A stretch of DNA of 49,559 nt from Rhizobium sp. J15. GTDB taxonomy: Bacteria; Pseudomonadota; Alphaproteobacteria; Rhizobiales; Rhizobiaceae. Below the pieces are notes generated by a model. The model ran no database searches and had not been told where the DNA came from. It was given only the letters and a program-made list of their open reading frames with translations. The stretch lies in NCBI RefSeq assembly GCF_002531825.1, contig NZ_NWSX01000043.1, positions 1 through 49,559 on the forward strand. Reading direction: 5' to 3'. Below are positions 33,443 through 42,031 of the stretch, piece after piece; the stretch's first letter is position 1, and each line of letters opens with the position of its first letter. A program made the translations under genes and the position numbers.

Positions 33443-33793
33443 TCAGCGGCGCAGCGGAGGGCAGCCGCGGACGTTGGCGAAGCTCATCTCGTCGGGGCCG
33501 CGACGGGTCCAGCCCTGAACGATGACGCGCCGCGGGGTGATGTCGACGACGCGGGCGCGGCGGAGGCCGTAATCGCGGGCCATGTCTTCGGCAAGGCGCG
33601 GATCGCAGGCGCGCGGGCGGCGGCCGTAGCCGTAGCCGGGCGGCGGAGGCGGACGGCGATAATCCGGCGGCGGGTTACGATCCGGCTCGCCGATGATAAT
33701 ATTCAACTGGGCGGCAGCCGGAGCCGCGGTGCCGGCAAGGGTGCCGGCGATCAGCATGGCGGCAAGGCCCGCCTTTGCCATAAATTGCATCAT
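33443..33793 (-). CDS. Secreted basic protein with FANVRGCP C-terminus, copy 1
   Basis: This 116-residue precursor has a signal peptide (about 1-29, ending APAAAQ), a proline/tyrosine-rich basic linker (PPPDYRRPPPPPGYGYG), then a compact C-terminal part with one cysteine on each side (ACDPRLAEDMARDYGLRRARV ... SFANVRGCP). The same C-terminal plan occurs in the gene at 34022. It resembles rhizobial periplasmic proteins of unknown function; the two cysteines could form a disulphide. Confidence 0.72.
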   Translation of the reverse strand: MMQFMAKAGLAAMLIAGTLAGTAAPAAAQLNIIIGEPDRNPPPDYRRPPPPPGYGYGRRPRACDPRLAEDMARDYGLRRARVVDITPRRVIVQGWTRRGPDEMSFANVRGCPPLRR

Positions 33794-33967
33794 TAAAAAC
33801 CTCTCCTTTGAAGTCGGTGCGGTCGAGCCGCCCTCCCCATTGCCCCATCGCGCCGAAGCGTCGGCTGGGAATCACTCATGCGGTTCTGACAAGAGACGGC
33901 GGAAAGTGGCACCGTCAAGGCAAAACGGCCGGAAACGCCGGTATTGCGCGCCCGGCCGCAGTCCTTA

Positions 33968-34015
33968 GAGCATGATGCCGAAAAGTGTGAGCGGTTTTCT
34001 CATGACATCATGCTC
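33968..34015. repeat. Rhizobial GAGCATGATG palindromic repeat
   Basis: The unit opens GAGCATGATGCCGAAAAGTG and closes with the inverse CATCATGCTC. This is the dispersed repeat seen hundreds of times in Rhizobium and Agrobacterium chromosomes (from memory). It lies just past the stop of the gene at 34022 and could help terminate or stabilise its message. Confidence 0.75.
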
Positions 34016-34021
34016 CAACTA

Positions 34022-34327
34022 TTAGCGCCGGATCAGCGGGCAGCCGCGGACATTGGCGAAGACCATCCGGTCCCAGCCGCGGCGGTCGCGGCCGGCAACG
34101 ACGACGACGCGCGGCGACATGCGGGTGATATGGGCTCTGTGCAGACCGAAGTCGCGCGCCTTGCGCACCGCATGCATCGGCGAGCAGCCGCGGATCGGGC
34201 GATGGTACTGCGCCTCGACGATGTAGCTCGTCTGCGGCCCTGCGGCAGCTGCCGTGGAAGTCGTGGCCGGAATGGTGCAGAGGGCGAGCAATGCGGCAAG
34301 GCCGGCCTTGGTAAGGAAATGCGTCAT
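34022..34327 (-). CDS. Secreted basic protein with FANVRGCP C-terminus, copy 2
   Basis: This 101-residue precursor has a signal peptide (FLTKAGLAALLALCTI, ending TAAAAG) and a C-terminal half matching the neighbour (GCSPMHAVRKARDFGLHRAHI ... VFANVRGCP). It lacks the proline-rich linker of copy 1. The ATG at 34327 is used because the signal peptide starts there; the frame is open further up. A CGAAC-N16-CGTT box (34408-34384, minus strand) one base off the EcfG consensus lies upstream. Confidence 0.72.
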   Translation of the reverse strand: MTHFLTKAGLAALLALCTIPATTSTAAAAGPQTSYIVEAQYHRPIRGCSPMHAVRKARDFGLHRAHITRMSPRVVVVAGRDRRGWDRMVFANVRGCPLIRR

Positions 34328-34446
34328 GAGGGTCTCCGTCGATTGATACCTAAGCTCTCCCTTCAGGGATTGTCTCGACAGTAAACGCCACAAACTGAAT
34401 GGTGTTCGAACCGAACATTCACATTTCATTCACAAGGATTAATCCT

Positions 34447-34869
34447 TCAGTTGCCGAGATGCAGCACGATTTCGCGCCAGTGCGGCCGGTCGCGGTGCTC
34501 GAAGAGATAGAGGCCCTGCCAGGTGCCGAGCATCAACCGGCCCCTCGAAACGGGAATGCCGATCGAGACCTGCGTCAGCGCCGCCTTGATATGCGCCGGC
34601 ATATCGTCCGGCCCTTCGTCCCGATGCACGACCCAGCCCATCGAGGGATCGGAGGCTGGCGGCACGAGGCGGCGGAAGAAGGAGAGAAGGTCGGTCTGCA
34701 CGTCCGGATCGGCATTTTCCTGGATCAGCAGCGAGCAGGAAGTATGGCGCACGAAGACGGTGAGCAGCCCCTCCGCCTGACCGGAGGCGCGCACGAATGC
34801 CTCCGCCTGATCAGTGAATTCGTAGAGGCCCTGCCCGCGTGTGGAAAGGTTAAGCATCGTCTGGGGCAA
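34447..34869 (-). CDS. YjbQ/UPF0047 family protein
   Basis: This 140-residue protein has the YjbQ fold. Family landmarks are the central HTSCSLLIQENADPDVQTDL (histidine and Glu/Asp cluster), HRDEGPDDMPAHIKAALTQ, and RGRLMLGTWQGLYLFEH near the end. The E. coli member has weak thiamine-phosphate-synthase activity in genetic tests. The TTG at 34869 is the preferred start because GGGGAGGG precedes it by 4-5 bases; an ATG four codons later is possible. The gene downstream of DUF1428 on the same strand. Confidence 0.83.
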   Translation of the reverse strand: MPQTMLNLSTRGQGLYEFTDQAEAFVRASGQAEGLLTVFVRHTSCSLLIQENADPDVQTDLLSFFRRLVPPASDPSMGWVVHRDEGPDDMPAHIKAALTQVSIGIPVSRGRLMLGTWQGLYLFEHRDRPHWREIVLHLGN

Positions 34870-34966
34870 GGCGCCCTCCCCGTCTCGGATTGTCTCTCCC
34901 GCGAGTTGGCGCGCCGCGGCCGGCAAGTCAATGCCTGCCGCGAACCGGAACGGCATGAAGATCGCG

Positions 34967-35320
34967 TCAGAGCCTGAGCAGCGTCTCGAAGCCGCCATAG
35001 ATCATCCGCTTGCCATCGAACGGCATCTGCCACTGGTCGCCCTTCAGCCTCGCATCGTCCATCACCTTGGCATTGATCTCGTCGCGCTCCTGCCGGGATC
35101 GGTAGAGGATCCAGGAAAACACCACCACCTCATCCTGCTTGGCCTGCACGGCGCGGGGAAAGGACGTCAGCTCGCCATAGGGCACGTCGTCGCCGATGCA
35201 TTCGACATATTCGAGCGCCCCATATTCCTTCCAGATCGAGCCGGCAAAGGCCGAGAATTCCTTATAGGCCTCGATATTCTCCTTCGGCACCGCAACGATG
35301 AAACCATCGACATAGGACAT
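34967..35320 (-). CDS. DUF1428 domain protein (dimeric alpha-beta barrel)
   Basis: This 117-residue protein covers a whole DUF1428 domain, with the family start YVDGFIVAVPKENIEAYKE, the core ALEYVECIGDDVPYGELTSF, and FDGKRMIYGGFETL at the end. Function is unknown; the fold is ferredoxin-like and often dimeric. The ATG at 35320 follows GGAGGAG. Confidence 0.88.
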   Translation of the reverse strand: MSYVDGFIVAVPKENIEAYKEFSAFAGSIWKEYGALEYVECIGDDVPYGELTSFPRAVQAKQDEVVVFSWILYRSRQERDEINAKVMDDARLKGDQWQMPFDGKRMIYGGFETLLRL

Positions 35321-35401
35321 CGCACTCCTCCTCCTAACCTCGTTAGCGGGAGAGATAGGAGAGCTGCCGGGCAGGTCCAGGCCAGGCCCGGCTCCGGCCG
35401 A

Positions 35402-36001
35402 TCAAGGCCCGTTCACCAGCTTGAGGATGAGCTGCTGGATATTGCCGCCGTCGCCCATTTCCACCTTGTCGAAGTCGCGGCCGCGCTGGCGCTGCTTCAT
35501 GGAAATCTCGCCGAGGCGGCGGGTGAGTTCGATCCTGATCTTCTTGCAGCCCGGGTCGTCGGCGACGGTCAGCCCGATGCTCATCGCTTCGATTTCCTTG
35601 ACCATTTCCTTGATGGTGTCGCCATGCACGCGCTCATGCGCCTCAACGCCCGATCTGAACACCTCCCAGCTGCTCTTGACCGGCCCCGGCAGCTCGGCCG
35701 CCGGTTTCGGCAGCGTGTAGGTGATGATGAGCTTCGGGCGGTTGGTGACGATGACGCAGGCGGTGCCCTGCGGCTCGTATTTCCGGGTCCAGGTCAGCTT
35801 GAAGGTCGTATGCGCGATCACCCGGCCGGTGACCCCGGCCTTCGGGCCATTCGCGCCGATCGATTCGTAGAGCTCGGCGCCGGTCCTGCCCGATATCGAA
35901 TAGGGCCGCACTTCTTCGACCGCCTGCCAATCACCCGAGGCCGCGGCCGGCATCGACGCAGAAAATGCCGCCAGCACACCGAATAGAAAAACTGCCCTCA
36001 C
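35402..36001 (-). CDS. DUF922 family secreted protein (putative zinc protease fold)
   Basis: This 199-residue precursor starts at the GTG at 36001 after GGCGGGG. The signal peptide is AVFLFGVLAAFSASMPAAA-S. The mature part has the DUF922 features YSISGRTGAELYESIG and, near residue 125, VEAHERVHGDTIKEM, whose HExxH-like arrangement (H-E-R-V-H) fits a metalloprotease-type site. The open frame runs much further upstream but there it only mirrors the MFS gene in another frame. Confidence 0.8.
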   Translation of the reverse strand: MRAVFLFGVLAAFSASMPAAASGDWQAVEEVRPYSISGRTGAELYESIGANGPKAGVTGRVIAHTTFKLTWTRKYEPQGTACVIVTNRPKLIITYTLPKPAAELPGPVKSSWEVFRSGVEAHERVHGDTIKEMVKEIEAMSIGLTVADDPGCKKIRIELTRRLGEISMKQRQRGRDFDKVEMGDGGNIQQLILKLVNGP

Positions 36002-36072
36002 GCACACCCCGCCCGAATGATGTTTCGCGCCGACCCTAATGGGACTATCCGCCGCTTTCAACGACGCATGCA

Positions 36073-37293
36073 TCAACCCTGCAGCGTCTTGACCTTGGTG
36101 AGAGCGGGAAAGAGCCGCATCCACAGGAGAACGACGATGATCGTGCCGAGTCCGCCGGCGATGCCGGTGGCGACCGGCCCGAGCACGGCCGCCATCATGC
36201 CCGATTCGAATTCGCCGAGCTGGTTGGAGGTGCCGATGAACAGCGCGTTGACGGCACTGACGCGCCCGCGCATCTCGTCCGGCGTCAGAAGCTGCACCAG
36301 CGAGCTGCGCACGACGACGCTCACCGTATCGGAGGCGCCGACGACGAGCAGGGCTGCGACGGAGAGCGCGATATTGGTGGAAAGCGCAAAGACGATGGTG
36401 GCAAGCCCGAACACCGCCACGGCGGCGAGCATCTTGCGCCCGACATTGCTCTCCAGCGGCCGGCGGGCAAGCACGATCGACATGGCAAGCGCGCCGATCG
36501 CCGGGGCAGCACGCAAGAGCCCGAGACCCCAGGGGCCGGCATGCAGGATATCGCGGGCAAAGATCGGCAGCAGTGCGGTGGCGCCGCCGAGCAGCACCGC
36601 GAAGAGATCGAGCGAGATCGTGCCGAGCATGACCGGCCGGCTGCGAATGAAGGAGACGCCGGCAAAGACGGAGGCGAGCGTCACCTTCTCGCGCTTGCCG
36701 GGCACCCACTGCATGCGGATCGAGATGACGTTGAAACTCGCCACGGCAAAGAGCAGCGCCGATACGGCGAAGGGCGCGACGGGATCGAGCCCGTAAAGCA
36801 GGCCGCCGAGCGAGGGACCAATGATCAGCGCCGTCTGCATCATCGAGGTGGAGGTTGCGACCGCCTTCTGCAGCATCGAGGCCGGCACGATGTTCGGCAG
36901 CAGCGCCGCCATGGTCGGCCGCTCGAAAGCGACGACGGCACCGAGCACGGTGACGGCGGCGAGAATGCCTGAAGGCGTCAGCCATTGCTGCCAGGTGGCG
37001 ATCGCCAGCACCAGCGCCGTCATCGCCTCGATCAGCTGGCAGAAAAGCCCGATGCGCCGCCGGTCGAACCGGTCGGCGACATGGCCGACGACGAAGGTCA
37101 GCACCGCCATCGGCAGGAACTGGCAAAGACCGACGAGGCCGAGCGCAAAGGCGCTGTGCGTCTGGCCATAGATCATCCACCCCATGGCGATGCCGATGGA
37201 CTGGAAGGAGAGCGAGGAAAAGACGCGGGAGGCAGCGAAGTTCAGATAGCCGGGGTGGCGAAGAACGCTCCGCGGGCCTTGGGAAATGTCCAT
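36073..37293 (-). CDS. MFS transporter (EntS/MFS_3-like exporter)
   Basis: This 406-residue inner-membrane protein has about twelve hydrophobic segments, the first two around residues 20-70. The loop-2/3 motif GHVADRFDRRRIGL (about residues 70-83) is the MFS signature G-x-x-(A/S)-D-(R)-x-x-R-R. This subgroup includes enterobactin-type exporters and drug pumps. Substrate unknown. The ATG at 37293 is used; no clear partner genes. Confidence 0.88.
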   Translation of the reverse strand: MDISQGPRSVLRHPGYLNFAASRVFSSLSFQSIGIAMGWMIYGQTHSAFALGLVGLCQFLPMAVLTFVVGHVADRFDRRRIGLFCQLIEAMTALVLAIATWQQWLTPSGILAAVTVLGAVVAFERPTMAALLPNIVPASMLQKAVATSTSMMQTALIIGPSLGGLLYGLDPVAPFAVSALLFAVASFNVISIRMQWVPGKREKVTLASVFAGVSFIRSRPVMLGTISLDLFAVLLGGATALLPIFARDILHAGPWGLGLLRAAPAIGALAMSIVLARRPLESNVGRKMLAAVAVFGLATIVFALSTNIALSVAALLVVGASDTVSVVVRSSLVQLLTPDEMRGRVSAVNALFIGTSNQLGEFESGMMAAVLGPVATGIAGGLGTIIVVLLWMRLFPALTKVKTLQG

Positions 37294-37421
37294 TGCGATG
37301 TCACCGGCCGGCGGGGGCTGCGGCCTTCAGGGGGTTGTGAATATCCTTGGGTGTTCTGCTCCAAAGGCCGGTTTGTCAATCGGAACGGGCCGGCATCACC
37401 GGATTGTGCGAGCCCGGTCCT

Positions 37422-38141
37422 TTAGCGCGGCTCCCTCGATATGCTGAGATAGGCAGGGTCGAATTCGGCGATTTCCTGCAGGCGCTCCCAATCGACGATG
37501 GTGATCGTCCGGTTTTCCCAGGTGAACACGCCCTCGCGCCGCAGCGCCTGCAGCGTCTTGTTGAGATGGACGACCGAGATGCCGAGCACGTCGGCCATCT
37601 CGATCTGCGTCAGCGGAAACTGGAAGCTTGGCCCCCGCGTCCGCTTGACGATCTGCAGGCGCACGAAGAGCTCGCAGACGAGATGGGCGATCTGGGCGCG
37701 CTTGGAGCGCCGCCCCATGGCGACGATCCATTCCCGGTGGATGGCGCCGTCGACCAGTGTATCAAGCCAGAGCAGCCGGGTCAGATGCGGCATGCGCTCG
37801 GTGATCATCCTGAGGTCGGCATGATCGGCGAAGGCGACATGGCAGGACGACAGCGCGACGATGCCGTGATCCATCTTCTTGATCGAAAAGGCGTGTAGAT
37901 CGACGAAATCGCCGGCGACATGCAGCGCCGTGATCTGACGGCTGCCGTCGGCCATCACCTTGTAGCGCGCCGCAAAGCCATCGAGCAGCAGCGTGCTGTG
38001 GGCCGGCCGGCTGCCTTCGGAAACGAGATCTTCGCCGGCGGCGAAATGCCTGTCCTTGGAGACGATCGATCGAAGATGGTTTTCCTCCTCGGCCGAAAGC
38101 ACGTCGCGACTTTGGAGGTTGAGCAGCAATGTTTCAATCAT
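37422..38141 (-). CDS. Crp/Fnr-family transcription regulator
   Basis: This 239-residue regulator has an N-terminal cyclic-nucleotide-binding-like beta domain (about 30-140; ITALHVAGDFVDLHAF) and a Crp HTH (about 150-225; FPLTQIEMADVLGISVVHLNKTLQALRREG). It lacks the N-terminal cysteine cluster of Fnr, so it is not an obvious oxygen sensor, and the cAMP-binding residues are not conserved. It is of the large rhizobial Crp/Fnr subgroup without known ligand. The ATG at 38141 follows AAGG; an ATG four codons upstream is possible. Confidence 0.88.
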   Translation of the reverse strand: MIETLLLNLQSRDVLSAEEENHLRSIVSKDRHFAAGEDLVSEGSRPAHSTLLLDGFAARYKVMADGSRQITALHVAGDFVDLHAFSIKKMDHGIVALSSCHVAFADHADLRMITERMPHLTRLLWLDTLVDGAIHREWIVAMGRRSKRAQIAHLVCELFVRLQIVKRTRGPSFQFPLTQIEMADVLGISVVHLNKTLQALRREGVFTWENRTITIVDWERLQEIAEFDPAYLSISREPR

Positions 38142-38275
38142 GGCCTTGCCCACCGATACCCCGAAGCGTCGGGACCATCTCGCAGAGACCGATATTTTCT
38201 ATAGGAATCAATGCTTAGCCTCGGGAACAATTCTCTTCATCTCAGATTTCTCCCCTGTTACGCGCAGGAAAAACC

Positions 38276-38521
38276 ATGGCTCGCTACTACTTCGATCTAC
38301 ACAATGGGGAAGGCCCCACGCGCGACGAGCACGGCACCGAACTCAGATCTCGTGAAGACATCCCGAAAGAGGTGACCCGCATCCTGCTGGACGTGGCCCG
38401 CGACGAACTGCCCGCAGGTGATCGCCTGACCATCGCCGTCACAGTTCGCGACGAGAGCGGCCATCCGGTCACGGTTGCCAGCCTCGTCTTCAACAATGAA
38501 TGGCTCGACGTCTTGCGATGA
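38276..38521 (+). CDS. DUF6894 small protein, copy 1
   Basis: This 81-residue protein is of the rhizobial DUF6894 family. Typical signs are the start ARYYFDLHNGEGPTRDEHGT (R/K-Y-x-F-D-x-H-x-G), the helix SREDIPKEVTRILLDVARDE, and a C-terminal valine-rich strand pair (LTIAVTVRDE and VASLVFNNEW). Function unknown. AGGAAA precedes the ATG. It is divergent from the Crp/Fnr regulator. Confidence 0.82.
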   Translation: MARYYFDLHNGEGPTRDEHGTELRSREDIPKEVTRILLDVARDELPAGDRLTIAVTVRDESGHPVTVASLVFNNEWLDVLR

Positions 38522-38688
38522 CGGCCGCCCTTCGAGGCAGCCGCCGGATCACTTATGCGCATCAATCCGACTCGGTCGATTGGCGCGACGCTAAGACCCG
38601 CCCTCATAGCCGGCAATTAAATTTGACATAGTTGCGCGATTGCCTGATGCCATCGACAGGCATTTGCGCGTTCGGATAGCGGTCGCGG

Positions 38689-38919
38689 TTATTTGGCGAT
38701 TTCTTCGAGAATCAGCCGGAGTTCCGCAAGCGGCCTGCGGCTTTCGTCGAAGAGTTCCACCGAAAGCATGTTGAGCGGCGCAGCCGGCAAGCCTTCGGCC
38801 GCCATCTCCGCAAGCACCCTTCGCGCCTCGGCCTTCGCAGCCTCGATGGATTCGAATTCGTATCCGGTCTCGGTGCCGACACCATCACGATCGAAGAGCT
38901 GGAAGTAGAATTTCGGCAC
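38689..38919 (-). CDS. DUF6894 small protein, copy 2
   Basis: This 76-residue protein has the same plan as the plus-strand copy at 38276: KFYFQLFDRDGVGTETGYEF, an alanine/glutamate-rich helix, then LSVELFDESRRPL and LRLILEEIA. The start is the GTG at 38919, chosen because AAGGAG lies 6 bases before it. A consensus EcfG promoter at 38969-38945 precedes it, so it is likely a general stress gene. Confidence 0.8.
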   Translation of the reverse strand: MPKFYFQLFDRDGVGTETGYEFESIEAAKAEARRVLAEMAAEGLPAAPLNMLSVELFDESRRPLAELRLILEEIAK

Positions 38920-38944
38920 GGCATGCTCCTTCGATGATGCTCCT

Positions 38945-38969
38945 AACGATCCCGCGGGCGACATGTTCC
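38945..38969 (-). promoter_or_regulatory. EcfG-type stress promoter of the second DUF6894 gene
   Basis: On the minus strand GGAAC (38969-38965) and CGTT (38948-38945) are 16 bases apart, an exact match to the EcfG consensus. The GTG start follows 26 bases after the -10. Confidence 0.75.
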
Positions 38970-38993
38970 GCCGCATCAGGCACTTCGGCAAAA

Positions 38994-39392
38994 TCAGAAG
39001 GTGCCCGCCTCGGGTGAAGCCATTTCCTCTATCCCGTCGACGCGGTCGGGATAGAAGGCGAGATGGTCCTTGATGCTGCTGACGGCGGCATTCGGAGCCT
39101 CGTAGGTCCACACCGCGTTCTTCGCCCGCTCGCCGCCCGAAACGATGCTGTAATAGGAGGCGTCGCCCTTATAGGGACAACGGCTGCTGTGAGCGCTGCG
39201 CTCAAGCAGCGACATGTCCACATCCCTGCGCGGGATATACTGCACCGGCGGATAGGAAGCCTCGCGCAGCGTCAGCGCGCTGTGGGTATCGGCGATCGTC
39301 TTGCCGCCGGCGGTGACGACGACGCGGCAGGGATTGTGCTCGACGGTGATCGGGTGGTCCGGTCCTGGAATCTTGATCGACTTGTCCACCAT
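38994..39392 (-). CDS. DUF427 domain protein
   Basis: This 132-residue protein consists of one DUF427 domain: HNPCRVVVTAGGKTIADTHSAL, ASYPPVQYIPRRDVDMSLL, and the characteristic CPYKGDASYYS plus WTYEAP near residue 105. The fold is a small beta-tent; function is unknown. GGAGG precedes the ATG at 39392. It is monocistronic. Confidence 0.88.
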   Translation of the reverse strand: MVDKSIKIPGPDHPITVEHNPCRVVVTAGGKTIADTHSALTLREASYPPVQYIPRRDVDMSLLERSAHSSRCPYKGDASYYSIVSGGERAKNAVWTYEAPNAAVSSIKDHLAFYPDRVDGIEEMASPEAGTF

Positions 39393-39473
39393 GGGTTCGC
39401 CTCCGGAAGATATCGGTCTTCCAGAGATAGGGCGCCCATGCCCCAGGCCCAAGCCCACGAACCTCGCCTCCCT

Positions 39474-40172
39474 TTAGCCCAGGAATTCGAAGCGCGGCGA
39501 TGCCGGGCTCAGCATCGCCGTCTTCGGCAAGACCGGCCAGTGGCGTGCGAGTGCATCCGCCAGCGTCGCGACCAGCCTGCCGATATCCTCGCCGGCCCCG
39601 GCATGCAGCGCCTCGGCGACGATCAGCACCGAGCCCGTCGTCTCGCGCACCGCCGAAAGCCCGCTCTGCCGGTTCGTCCAGCGGCGCGCATGCGCTCTCC
39701 CTTCGCCATCCGCGAAGATCACCTCATCAGGCTCGGGATGTTCGCTCTCGCCGCCGAAAGTCAGATAGGTCTCCTGGCCGGTGGCCCGTCGAACCTCGAG
39801 ATTGCCGGCGATCTTGGCCGTATCGAAGACAGCGATGGGGACCGCGAAGGCGAGCGAAATCGCATTGCAGAGATCGACGAGCGGATTGAGACGCGGCAGC
39901 GTCTGCTCCTGCCGGAAGCGGCGCAGCAGCGCTTCGGAAGCGCAGCGATATTGCGTCGGCTTCAGCCCCATGCGGGAAAAGCCGCGCCGCCACGCCTGGA
40001 TCTCCGGAAACTCGCCCTCCTGCGCTTCGGCGAGCCGCGCCCTGGCAATCGCGCCGAAGCTTGCTACCGCCTCTTCGACTTCCGCCGTCGCATCAATGCC
40101 TTCGGCATAGAGCGCGCCGGCGCGAAGCTCCGGAAAGGCCTGCCATATCGCATCCGAATGGCTGAACTGCAT
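39474..40172 (-). CDS. B3/B4 domain protein (PheT-like editing domain)
   Basis: This 232-residue stand-alone B3/B4 domain resembles the tRNA-editing part of the phenylalanyl-tRNA synthetase beta chain. Visible are WRRGFSRMGLKPTQYRCASE, LNPLVDLCNAISLAFAVPIAVFD and EVIFADGEGRAHARRW. Such free-standing proteins may clear mischarged tRNA, but this is unproven. The stop of the EamA gene lies 4 bp upstream, so the two are probably co-transcribed. Confidence 0.85.
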   Translation of the reverse strand: MQFSHSDAIWQAFPELRAGALYAEGIDATAEVEEAVASFGAIARARLAEAQEGEFPEIQAWRRGFSRMGLKPTQYRCASEALLRRFRQEQTLPRLNPLVDLCNAISLAFAVPIAVFDTAKIAGNLEVRRATGQETYLTFGGESEHPEPDEVIFADGEGRAHARRWTNRQSGLSAVRETTGSVLIVAEALHAGAGEDIGRLVATLADALARHWPVLPKTAMLSPASPRFEFLG

Positions 40173-40175
40173 GGT

Positions 40176-41075
40176 CTATCTCTCCTCGATGAGTTTGGTG
40201 CCGGCGCGGCCGCCTGCAAAGGCAAGCCCGAGGACGGCCGCAAGCACGCAACCTATGCCGGCGATCTGATTGAGCCCGACCGCCTCGCCGAGAACGGCGA
40301 AGGCGAGTATCACGGCGGAAACCGGAGCAAGCGCGGTGAACAGCGAAGCTTCCGTGCCACTCACCCTTTCGGCGCCCGCATACCAGAGCAGGAAGCCGCC
40401 GACGGTCGGCACCAGCGCGTAATAGGCCACGGCAGCGAAGGCGCCCGGCGAAAACCCATGCGCGAGCGGCGCCTCGAAAACGGCCGGAACGGCCGAGACG
40501 ACGAGACCGATGCCGGTCATCAGCGTCGACTGGGCAAGTGGCGCAATCTCCGTCTTCAGCCGCTTGTTCAAGAGAATGAACAACCCCTCGCAGACAACAG
40601 CCAGGAAGATCAGCGCATTCCCGGCGAGCGATCCGCCCGCGGCACCCGGCGCAAAGGCAATCGAAAACACGCCTGCTGCCGCAAGCGCCACGGCAAGCAG
40701 CAGCGCGGGCTGCGGCCGCTCGCCAAGGAGCAGAATGGAGATCGCCGCCGAGACCACCGGCAGCGTGCCGATGATGACGCCGGCATAGGCCGCCGAGGTG
40801 AGGCTGAGGCCGGAGATCAGCAGCGTCGTATAGCCGACACTGCCGGCGCCGGCCTGAATGAAAAGAATGAGGCGGTCATACCCGGATAGCTTCGGCAGCC
40901 GGGCTCCGCTCGCCCGCATCAGCACGAAGAAAAAGGGAAGAGCGAGAGCGAAGCGCAAGGCGGTGGCCGTAAACGGCGGCAGGCCGGAAGCGATCAGCTT
41001 GCTCGCGATGACGGTGCTTCCGACCGTCACCATGGCCAGCGCCAGATAGAGATATCCTTGAACCCGTCTCGACAT
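40176..41075 (-). CDS. EamA/DMT-family exporter
   Basis: This 299-residue inner-membrane protein has ten hydrophobic segments in two EamA repeats (about 5-140 and 150-285), with the family LRFALALPFF-type motif in the first. It likely exports an amino acid or metabolite. It forms a unit with the B3/B4 gene downstream. The AraC regulator gene lies 83 bp upstream on the same strand and may control it. Confidence 0.9.
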   Translation of the reverse strand: MSRRVQGYLYLALAMVTVGSTVIASKLIASGLPPFTATALRFALALPFFFVLMRASGARLPKLSGYDRLILFIQAGAGSVGYTTLLISGLSLTSAAYAGVIIGTLPVVSAAISILLLGERPQPALLLAVALAAAGVFSIAFAPGAAGGSLAGNALIFLAVVCEGLFILLNKRLKTEIAPLAQSTLMTGIGLVVSAVPAVFEAPLAHGFSPGAFAAVAYYALVPTVGGFLLWYAGAERVSGTEASLFTALAPVSAVILAFAVLGEAVGLNQIAGIGCVLAAVLGLAFAGGRAGTKLIEER

Positions 41076-41158
41076 TCGGCAACTCCTGTTGAAGCGCCGA
41101 GAAAACAGCAGGGACGATCAGCGGTCTTGAACGAAATTGCAGATGCCCGCGCTGCGGT

Positions 41159-41962
41159 TCAGGAAAAGGCGCTGGCATAAGAGCGTGGCGACAGACCGTA
41201 TTTGCGCACGAAGACACGCGTCATATGGCTCTGGTCGGCAAAGCCGCTGGTAAAGGCGGCTTCGGCAAGCGGCGTGCCCTGAGCTATCAGCCGTCGCGCG
41301 ATATGAATACGCGCCTGCACGAGATAGGCATGCGGCGTCAAACCCGTCGCCCTGGCAAAACCGCGCAGCACCTGGAAACGGCTAAGCCCGCTCTCCCTGG
41401 AGAGATCGGCAAGCGAGACGGCGGCAAGCGGGTCGCTGTCGATCAGATCCCGAGCCGCGCGGATGGACGCCGGCACCGCCGGCCGCTCCTCCCTCTCGGC
41501 CCGCTCGCGCATGACGTCGGCAACGAGCTGCAAAAGCAGTTCCTCATGCAGCAATGCGTCGGTCGTCCCGGCGGTCACCGCGCTAAACAGCGTTTCGAAG
41601 CAGGCGGCAATGCGTGGATTGCGGATGACGGGATGCGGGATTTCCGAGCGCCCTGCCCCGCCTTCGGCGATATCCCCCGACAGACCGGTGACGATGGCCG
41701 GATCGAAATAGAGGATGCGCCAGGATCGGCCGTCGCCGATCGGCGCGCCGTCATGGACTTCGTTCGGATTGACGGTGATGATCTCGCCGGCCTCCGCCTC
41801 CACCATGCCGCGCCCGCTCAGCGATTTCTGCGCGCCCGATGAAATCAGGCCGATGCCGAACTGCTCATGCGTGTGCCTGGCGAAGCTGTGATGGGTTTCC
41901 GCCTCCACCGCTTCGACGCCGGCAAGCGCCGAGCGCAGCATCCTGAACTGGTTTTTCGGCAT
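41159..41962 (-). CDS. AraC-family transcription regulator
   Basis: This 267-residue regulator has an N-terminal cupin-like domain (about 20-130: HSFARHTHEQFGIGLISSGA, VNPNEVHDGAPI) and a C-terminal double HTH (about 165-262: AVSLADLSRESGLSRFQVLRGF and GFADQSHMTRVFVRKYGLSP). This AraC subgroup often sits beside EamA or LysE-type exporters and senses their substrate; the EamA gene is next downstream. Confidence 0.9.
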   Translation of the reverse strand: MPKNQFRMLRSALAGVEAVEAETHHSFARHTHEQFGIGLISSGAQKSLSGRGMVEAEAGEIITVNPNEVHDGAPIGDGRSWRILYFDPAIVTGLSGDIAEGGAGRSEIPHPVIRNPRIAACFETLFSAVTAGTTDALLHEELLLQLVADVMRERAEREERPAVPASIRAARDLIDSDPLAAVSLADLSRESGLSRFQVLRGFARATGLTPHAYLVQARIHIARRLIAQGTPLAEAAFTSGFADQSHMTRVFVRKYGLSPRSYASAFS

Positions 41963-42031
41963 GTCTGTCCCGCAGGTCCGATCCCGGCCACTTTGCCAGC
42001 CGGACGGATGCGACGCAATCGCTGCGGCGGA

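Noticed and set aside
35402..37180. A very long minus-strand frame across DUF922 and the MFS gene
   Set aside because: Upstream of 36001 it only shadows the MFS gene in another frame; the signal peptide shows where the real gene begins.
38220..38275. EcfG promoter before the plus-strand DUF6894 gene
   Set aside because: A GGAAC is present at about 38224 but no CGTT-like box lies 16-17 bases downstream.
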